Both the position numbers and the translations under genes were made by a program. From the NCBI GenBank assembly GCA_013816325.1, contig JACDEP010000156.1, forward strand, positions 1-5,148: a stretch of 5,148 nt of DNA, given 5' to 3'. This stretch comes from Methylotenera sp. GTDB taxonomy: Bacteria; Pseudomonadota; Gammaproteobacteria; Burkholderiales; Methylophilaceae. The number at the start of each line of letters is the position of its first letter. Position 1 is the stretch's first letter. Shown piece by piece: positions 4,140-5,148 of this stretch. The notes under the pieces were generated by a model. It did not search any database. It was not told the DNA's origin and saw only the letters and a list, made by a program, of their open reading frames with translations.

Positions 4140-5148
4140 ATGATAGTCAGACAAGAATCACTCACCGCTAAGATGGCGCTTAAAGATTTGCCATCGGCCT
4201 CCCCTTTACCAACAGCCGGCTTAGTACTGGTGTTTGGGTCGGTTAAGCGGTTTGGCGAAGCCAAATTACAAGCAGTATTAAAAGCACGATATCCTTCAGC
4301 ACAAATTGTGGGCTGTACTACCTCTGGTGAGATTAGCCCTGATGGAGTGTTTGATGACAGTTTACAAATCACCGCAATCCTTTGGGAAAAAACAGTTCAG
4401 CGTGTAAGCCATGTAAAATCCGGCGGCTCGCAAAGCTCTTTCGAGGTGGGTGCCGGTTTAGCAAATCAACTTAAGGCAGATAGCCTGCGTACTGTGATGA
4501 TTATCGGCGATGGTCTTAGCCAAAATGGGGAGGAGTTAGTACTTGGTTTCCAAAGCGTTTTGGGTAACAAAATACCATTATTCGGTGGCATGGCTGGCGA
4601 TGGCGCTACATTCACCAAAACCTTGCAAATGATTAACGATACCATTTCCGATCAATTGGTCATTGCTGTTGGTTTGTATGGAAATAGCCTGATTACTGCC
4701 ACTGGCGCATTGGGCGGCTGGAAACCTTATGGTCCACTGCGCACCGTCACCAGATCTGAGAAAAATACAGTATATGAGCTAGACGGTAAGCCAGCATTGC
4801 CTCTATACCGTATGTATATTGGCGATCATTACTCAAAAGGTCTGCCAGGTAGCGGCCTAAAATTCCCATTTGCAGTCATGGAGCCCGGTAGCCGCGATGT
4901 AGAGAAGATCCGCACACTAGGTTCTTTTGATGCAGCAGCCAATAGCGTAAGTTTCTTCGGAAATGTACCAGAAGGCTCTTCTATCCGCATGTGCCAAACA
5001 AATCATGACCGTTTGGTAGAAGGCGCTGGCGAAGCTGCTCACCTGGTGACAGGCAATCTGGCGAACACTTCAACAAATCAAGCTGGGCTTGCCTTATGTG
5101 TGAGCTGTGTGGGCCGTAAAGGGGTAATGGCTGAACTGACCTCTGACG
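4140..5148 (+). CDS. FIST domain (FIST_N + FIST_C) sensor protein, 5' part (partial)
   Basis: First 336 codons of a frame that leaves the window open. No signal peptide or membrane segment is seen, so it is cytoplasmic. FIST_N spans about 25-215, with GCTTSGEI (58-65), GDGLSQNGEELV (123-134), FGGMAGDG (148-155) and GALGGWKPYGP (189-199). FIST_C begins near 220 with LPLYRMYIG, then SFFGNVPEGSSIRMCQTNHD (271-290) and the Cys-containing LALCVSCVGRKG (317-328). FIST domains are predicted small-ligand sensors found in signalling proteins; some (NosP) bind haem and sense nitric oxide. Whether this one has a C-terminal output domain such as GGDEF or a kinase cannot be seen. ATG at 4140 follows AAGGTG at 6 nt, and an in-frame TAA lies just upstream. 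It diverges from the pilG operon. It could equally be a stand-alone FIST protein partnered with a downstream kinase or cyclase. Confidence 0.9.
   Translation, partial: MIVRQESLTAKMALKDLPSASPLPTAGLVLVFGSVKRFGEAKLQAVLKARYPSAQIVGCTTSGEISPDGVFDDSLQITAILWEKTVQRVSHVKSGGSQSSFEVGAGLANQLKADSLRTVMIIGDGLSQNGEELVLGFQSVLGNKIPLFGGMAGDGATFTKTLQMINDTISDQLVIAVGLYGNSLITATGALGGWKPYGPLRTVTRSEKNTVYELDGKPALPLYRMYIGDHYSKGLPGSGLKFPFAVMEPGSRDVEKIRTLGSFDAAANSVSFFGNVPEGSSIRMCQTNHDRLVEGAGEAAHLVTGNLANTSTNQAGLALCVSCVGRKGVMAELTSD

Noticed and set aside
4079..4372. 97-codon open frame on the minus strand
   Set aside because: It lies antisense to the well-supported FIST gene, has no recognisable domain or ribosome binding site, and its end runs into the AT-rich promoter region.

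Overview
The window carries most of a type IV pilus chemosensory (Pil-Chp) operon on the minus strand. Reading right to left the order is pilG, pilH, pilI, pilJ and the 5' end of the large CheA-like kinase gene chpA/pilL, which runs off the left edge. On the plus strand, diverging from pilG across an AT-rich intergenic region, is the 5' part of a gene for a FIST_N/FIST_C sensor protein, which runs off the right edge. No tRNA, rRNA, insertion sequence, CRISPR array or convincing intrinsic terminator was seen.

The gene set, the gene order, a moderate G+C content judged by eye to be in the low to mid 40s %, and very AT-rich intergenic gaps suggest a proteobacterium. A betaproteobacterium of the Methylophilaceae type is one guess, but the sequence alone does not settle the genus.

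Layout: 1-527 (minus) N-terminal 175 residues of ChpA/PilL; 528-598 short gap with the chpA ribosome binding site; 599-2362 (minus) PilJ chemoreceptor; 2363-2480 AT-rich gap with small palindromes; 2481-3002 (minus) PilI, CheW-like adaptor with a GTG start; 3003-3062 AT-rich gap; 3063-3428 (minus) PilH response regulator, 2 bp after pilG; 3431-3889 (minus) PilG response regulator, whose best start is a GTG with a strong Shine-Dalgarno rather than the ATG 30 bp upstream; 3890-4139 divergent regulatory region with T-tracts phased at 10 bp, candidate back-to-back promoters and three copies of GTGCAT; 4140-5148 (plus) FIST protein.

By analogy with Pseudomonas aeruginosa, PilJ senses pilus or pilin state in the inner membrane, PilI couples it to ChpA, and ChpA phosphorylates PilG (promoting extension and cAMP signalling) and PilH (retraction or phosphate sink). 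The cluster lacks a pilK methyltransferase gene between pilJ and chpA. The PilJ periplasmic segment looks only about half the length of the P. aeruginosa one. The divergent FIST sensor is the least expected element: it may link a small-molecule or NO signal to surface motility, but that is inference from position only.
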